From assembly GCA_966252075.1 (NCBI GenBank), contig CBINNP010000056.1:1-15432 (forward strand): a DNA stretch of 15,432 nt, written 5' to 3'. The notes under the pieces are model-generated. The model was not told the DNA's origin. It was given only the letters and a program-made list of their open reading frames with translations, and searched no databases. Below, piece after piece: positions 12,845 to 15,432 of the stretch (within the stretch, counting starts at the first letter, position 1; every line of letters begins with the position of its first letter). Both the position numbers and the translations under genes were made by a program. Origin of the DNA: Solimonas sp966252075. Lineage in GTDB: Bacteria; Pseudomonadota; Gammaproteobacteria; Nevskiales; Nevskiaceae.

Positions 12845-14081
12845 GGGTCACGCGCTCCGGGACTGGCTTGGTCTTGTCGAACTTGGAGTAGAAGGGCATC
12901 AGCAGGAAGAACGCGAAGTAGATCACCGTGCCGAGGCGCGAGATCAGCGTTCCCGCCGGCGACGGCGGCTGCATGCCGTAGTAGTTCAGCAGGATGAAGC
13001 TGACGGTGAAGAAGAACAGCGCGATCTTGAAGATCGGGCCCTTGTAGCGCACCGACTTGACCGGCGAGCGGTCCAGCCACGGCAGGAAGAACAGCAGCAG
13101 CACCGCACCGAACATGACGATGACGCCCAGCAGCTTGTCCGGCACCGCACGCAGCATCGCGTAGAACGAACCGAAGTACCACGCCGGCGTGATGTGCTCC
13201 GGCGTCGTCAGCGGGTTGCCCGGCGTGAAGTTCGGCTTCTCCAGGAAGTAACCGCCGCCATCGGGCGCAAAGAACACCACGCCGAGGAAGACGATCAGGA
13301 AGGCGCCGACGCCGACCAGATCCTTGACCGTGTAGTACGGGTGGAACGGGATGCCGTCGAGCGGGATGCCGGTGTTCGGATCCTTCTTCTTCTTGATCTC
13401 GACGCCGTCCGGGTTGTTCGAGCCGACTTCGTGCAGCGCGATCAGATGCGCGACGACCAGGCCGACGAGCACGAACGGCAGGGCGATGACGTGCAGCGAG
13501 AACAGGCGGTTGAGCGTCGCGTCGGCCGGGATGTAGTCACCCTGGATCCAGATGACGAGCTCTTCACCGATGCCCGGAATCGCGCCGAACAGCGAGATGA
13601 TCACCTGCGCGCCCCAGTAGCTCATGTTGCCCCACGGCAGCACGTAGCCGCAGAACGCCTCGGCCATCAGCACCAGGAAGATCAGGCAGCCGAACAGCCA
13701 GATCAGCTCGCGCGGCTTGCGGTGCGAGCCGTAGATCAGGCCGCGGTACATGTGCAGGTAGACGACGATGAAGAACATGCTCGCGCCGGTCGAGTGCAGA
13801 TACCGGATGACGTTGCCCCAGGGCACGTCGCGCATGATGTACTCGACGCTGTCCCAGGCCTGGGCGGCGTCCGGCTTGAAGTGCATCGTCAGGAAGATGC
13901 CGGTCAGCAGCTGGTTGACCAGCACCAGCAGCGCCAGCGAGCCGAAGAAGTACCAGAAGTTGAAGTTCTTCGGTGCGTAGTACTCGGACAGATGATCCTT
14001 CCACAGCTTGGTCAGCGGGAAGCGGTCGTCGATCCAGCCGAGCAGGCCGGTGGTCTTGTACGGGTTGGGGGTGATGGCCAT
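12831..14081 (-). CDS. petB: Cytochrome b of the bc1 complex
   Basis: This integral membrane subunit carries hemes bL and bH and both quinone sites of the Q cycle. The 416-residue protein has about eight transmembrane helices. Heme ligands are His96 and His110 (RYLHS, YLHMYR) and His197 and His212 (FSLHVI, VAHLIA). The quinone-site region CGYVLPWGNMSYWGA is at 144-158, HEVGSNNPDG at 217-226 and DGIPFHPYYTVKD at 242-254. The Qo motif reads PAWY at 299-302 instead of PEWY. A bacterial C-terminal third is present, so it is the fused (full-length) type rather than split b6/subunit IV. The ATG at 14081 has a strong ribosome binding site, AAGGGAG, seven bases upstream, and shares one base with the petA stop (TAATG). 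Spacing between the helix-D His pair is 14 residues. The identity is certain. Confidence 0.97.
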   Translation of the reverse strand: MAITPNPYKTTGLLGWIDDRFPLTKLWKDHLSEYYAPKNFNFWYFFGSLALLVLVNQLLTGIFLTMHFKPDAAQAWDSVEYIMRDVPWGNVIRYLHSTGASMFFIVVYLHMYRGLIYGSHRKPRELIWLFGCLIFLVLMAEAFCGYVLPWGNMSYWGAQVIISLFGAIPGIGEELVIWIQGDYIPADATLNRLFSLHVIALPFVLVGLVVAHLIALHEVGSNNPDGVEIKKKKDPNTGIPLDGIPFHPYYTVKDLVGVGAFLIVFLGVVFFAPDGGGYFLEKPNFTPGNPLTTPEHITPAWYFGSFYAMLRAVPDKLLGVIVMFGAVLLLFFLPWLDRSPVKSVRYKGPIFKIALFFFTVSFILLNYYGMQPPSPAGTLISRLGTVIYFAFFLLMPFYSKFDKTKPVPERVTHDAH

Positions 14082-14677
14082 TAGGCAGCTCCCTTCGGGT
14101 CTTCGCCGACGACGATCAGCGTGTCGGTCTCGAAGCGGTACGGCGGCACCGCGAGGTTCAGCGGAGCCGGCACGCCCTTGTAGACGCGGCCCGAGAGATC
14201 GAACTTGGAGCCGTGGCAGGGGCAGTAGAAGCCGCCCTGCCAGTTCGGATCGACGTCCGGCGCCGGATGGTCCGGGCGGAACGTCGGCGAGCAACCCAAG
14301 TGCGTGCACGAGCCGACCATCACCAGCACTTCCGGCTTGACCGCGCGGGCTTCGCCGCTGATGTAGTCGGGCTGCTGCTTTTCCTTGGACTCCGGATCGC
14401 GCAGTTCGCCTTCGACAGCCTTGAGGCTCGCCAGCATCTCCGGGGTGCGCCTGATGACCCACACCGGCTTGCCGCGCCAAGCGACCGTGACACGCTGGCC
14501 CGGTTCGGCGCCGGCAATGTCGATTTTCACCGGAGCACCGAGCGCTTTGGCGCGCTCACTGGGCTTCAACGATGCGAGAAACGGCCAGACAGCGGCCACA
14601 GCACCTGCACCGCCCACCACGGAGGTGGTCAGCGTCAGGAACCGGCGCCGGCCGGGATCCACGCCTTGATTGCTCAT
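14081..14677 (-). CDS. petA: Rieske iron-sulfur subunit of the bc1 complex
   Basis: The Rieske protein holds the [2Fe-2S] centre that oxidises quinol at the Qo site and passes one electron to cytochrome c1. The 198-residue product begins with a twin-arginine-type N-terminus (PGRRRFLTL at 8-16) followed by the single membrane anchor (17-35). This fits Tat-dependent export of a folded, cofactor-loaded domain. Cluster motifs are CTHLGC (124-129; ligands Cys124 and His126, disulfide Cys129) and CPCHGS (152-157; ligands Cys152 and His155, disulfide Cys154), with the Pro-rich closing loop VPAPLNLAVPPY at 169-180. The frame is open further upstream, but the ATG at 14677 has AAGAGG nine bases before it and is followed directly by the Tat signal. 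It is the first gene of petABC, and its stop overlaps the petB start. Confidence 0.97.
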   Translation of the reverse strand: MSNQGVDPGRRRFLTLTTSVVGGAGAVAAVWPFLASLKPSERAKALGAPVKIDIAGAEPGQRVTVAWRGKPVWVIRRTPEMLASLKAVEGELRDPESKEKQQPDYISGEARAVKPEVLVMVGSCTHLGCSPTFRPDHPAPDVDPNWQGGFYCPCHGSKFDLSGRVYKGVPAPLNLAVPPYRFETDTLIVVGEDPKGAA

Positions 14678-14780
14678 TGCAAAAAGCCTCTTTACGGGAT
14701 TGTCGTCAGAATCGTTACGGAGCTGCCGCCTCATCCATCGAGGGGTTGCATCTGCGCACCGGCGCCCGCGAAACCCGGCA

Positions 14781-14786
14781 AGTATA
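14781..14786 (-). promoter_or_regulatory. Candidate -10 box upstream of petA
   Basis: On the - strand this reads TATACT, one mismatch from the sigma-70 -10 consensus, about 100 bases before the petA start. No convincing -35 is seen at 16-18 bp spacing. It is the only good -10-like element I could see in this GC-rich gap (14678-14961), which otherwise shows no gene, hairpin terminator or repeat that I can support. Confidence 0.35.
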
Positions 14787-14961
14787 ACGGCCGCTTGGTG
14801 GCGCGCGTAAGGGAAGGGACGGAGAAAGTCGGCGAGCCGGCCGTCGAAGCCGTTTCCGGACATCGATGCGGAGCGGCCCAGGCCACGGTGCTGAGCCGCC
14901 GCGACGCCCGGATCAGGCAGCGATGCAAGAGCGGATCACGGCGCTGCGCGCCCGAGCCGCC

Positions 14962-15432
14962 CTACGTCAGCAGGCCGCGCAGCGCGGCAAAACGGACGAC
15001 CTCGGCCGTATTGCGCAGGCCGAGCTTCTCCATCATCCGCGCGCGGTGGTTCTCGGCGGTCTTGACGCCGATGTCGAGGATCAGCGCGATTTCCTTGGTG
15101 GTCTTGCCCTGGATCACCAGGTGGAAGGCTTCGCGCTCGCGCGCGGTGAGGCTTTCGTACGGATCGTCGCCGTGATGGCGGCTGCGGTGCTGGCGCTCGG
15201 CCAGGGCGCGCGTCGCCCGTGGGCCGAAGTAGGGTTTGCCGGCGTGGATCGATTTGATCGCGGTCATCAGCTCGGACACCGAGGTGTCCTTGTTGAGAAA
15301 GCCATTGGCGCCGGCGCGCAGGATCGGCAGGATGTACTCGTCTTCCTCATGCACCGTCAGTACCAGCGTGCGTGCGCTGGGAACTTAGCTGCGGATGCGC
15401 TTGACCACTTCGAGTCCGGACAGGCGCGGCAT
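14962..15432 (-). pseudogene. LuxR/NarL-family response regulator, receiver interrupted by in-frame TAA; truncated at window edge
   Basis: On the - strand the frame encodes the second half of a receiver domain and a complete C-terminal LuxR (GerE) helix-turn-helix. Visible are MPRLSGLEVVKRIRS, then a TAA at 15387-15385, then VPSARTLVLTVHEEDEYIL, the conserved Lys in NGFLNKDTS, the SELMTAIKSIHAGKPY helix, and the HTH LTAREREAF, TKEIALILDIGVKTAENH, MMEKLGLRNTAEVV. Residues on both sides of the TAA align in one frame with ordinary family members at normal spacing, so the stop is a substitution rather than a frameshift. The phospho-acceptor Asp would lie beyond the right edge. A GTG at 15354 could start a shortened product containing the HTH. 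The gene ends at TAG 14964-14962. Its target genes and partner kinase are not visible. It could be a real pseudogene, a truncated regulator or a sequence error. Confidence 0.8.

Noticed and set aside
12687..14084. Long + strand open frame opposite petB and the petC start
   Set aside because: Highly charged, no motif, and antisense to unmistakable cytochrome b.
14678..14863. 62-residue N-terminal extension of the Rieske protein
   Set aside because: The extension has no homology-like content and would bury the Tat signal; the ATG at 14677 has a good ribosome binding site.
14678..14961. A small gene or RNA between petA and the response regulator
   Set aside because: Short open frames here lack ribosome binding sites and recognisable motifs; only a -10-like box is supportable.
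15385..15387. Programmed recoding (selenocysteine or frameshift) to pass the response-regulator stop
   Set aside because: The codon is TAA, not the TGA used for selenocysteine, and both flanks are in the same frame, so no shift is needed; no recoding hairpin or slippery run is visible.
1..15432. CRISPR arrays, insertion sequences, tRNA or rRNA genes
   Set aside because: No regularly spaced repeats, transposase motifs with terminal repeats, or tRNA/rRNA sequence signatures were seen on either strand.

Overview
The window is a very GC-rich, gene-dense bacterial chromosome segment made mostly of conserved housekeeping genes. Gene content and order point to a gammaproteobacterium, possibly of the Xanthomonadales/Nevskiales type; this is an inference from synteny and protein style, and no ribosomal RNA is present to confirm it. 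The diagnostic blocks are proA-nadD-rsfS-rlmH, the E. coli yraLMNO-like block (rsmI, lpoA, yraN, gmhA/diaA), and petABC-sspA-sspB. I see no insertion sequence, prophage, CRISPR array, tRNA or rRNA.

Layout. Positions 1-2598 (+) carry the 3' part of proA, then nadD, rsfS and rlmH. rsfS overlaps nadD and carries a long Lys/Arg/Ala-rich tail. Positions 2598-5704 (+) hold three membrane or envelope genes: an MFS transporter, a DUF2157 multi-span protein and a GDYXXLXY-domain protein. They are tightly packed with rlmH, two of the junctions being overlapping codons. rsmI (-) then converges on this block so closely that the two stop codons share one CTAG.

rsmI and lpoA diverge from a 138-bp gap that contains two adjacent perfect hairpins resembling a REP-type element. 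lpoA (a short form), yraN, gmhA/diaA and a GlcD-like FAD oxidase follow on the + strand to 10380. A small secreted EF-hand gene comes next and ends at a strong hairpin terminator, which it shares with the convergent sspB.

From about 10816 to the right edge everything is on the - strand. Reading in the direction of transcription: a LuxR/NarL-type response regulator at the edge, the cytochrome bc1 operon petA-petB-petC with a perfect 15-bp terminator, then sspA-sspB.

How the genes fit together. The first block serves proline and NAD synthesis and late 50S ribosome maturation (RsfS silencing factor, RlmH 23S methyltransferase), and RsmI methylates 16S rRNA. LpoA supports peptidoglycan synthesis, and the SIS protein may feed heptose synthesis for LPS or act on DnaA. 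PetABC is the quinol:cytochrome c oxidoreductase. SspA and SspB are a stringent-starvation RNA polymerase-associated factor and a ClpXP adaptor.

No wholly new multi-gene system is evident. The features most worth a second look are the in-frame TAA in the response regulator receiver domain, the histone-H1-like tail on RsfS, the Qo motif PAWY and 14-residue helix-D spacing in cytochrome b, the His-rich insertion in cytochrome c1, the TPR-less LpoA, and the uncharacterised DUF2157/GDYXXLXY pair.
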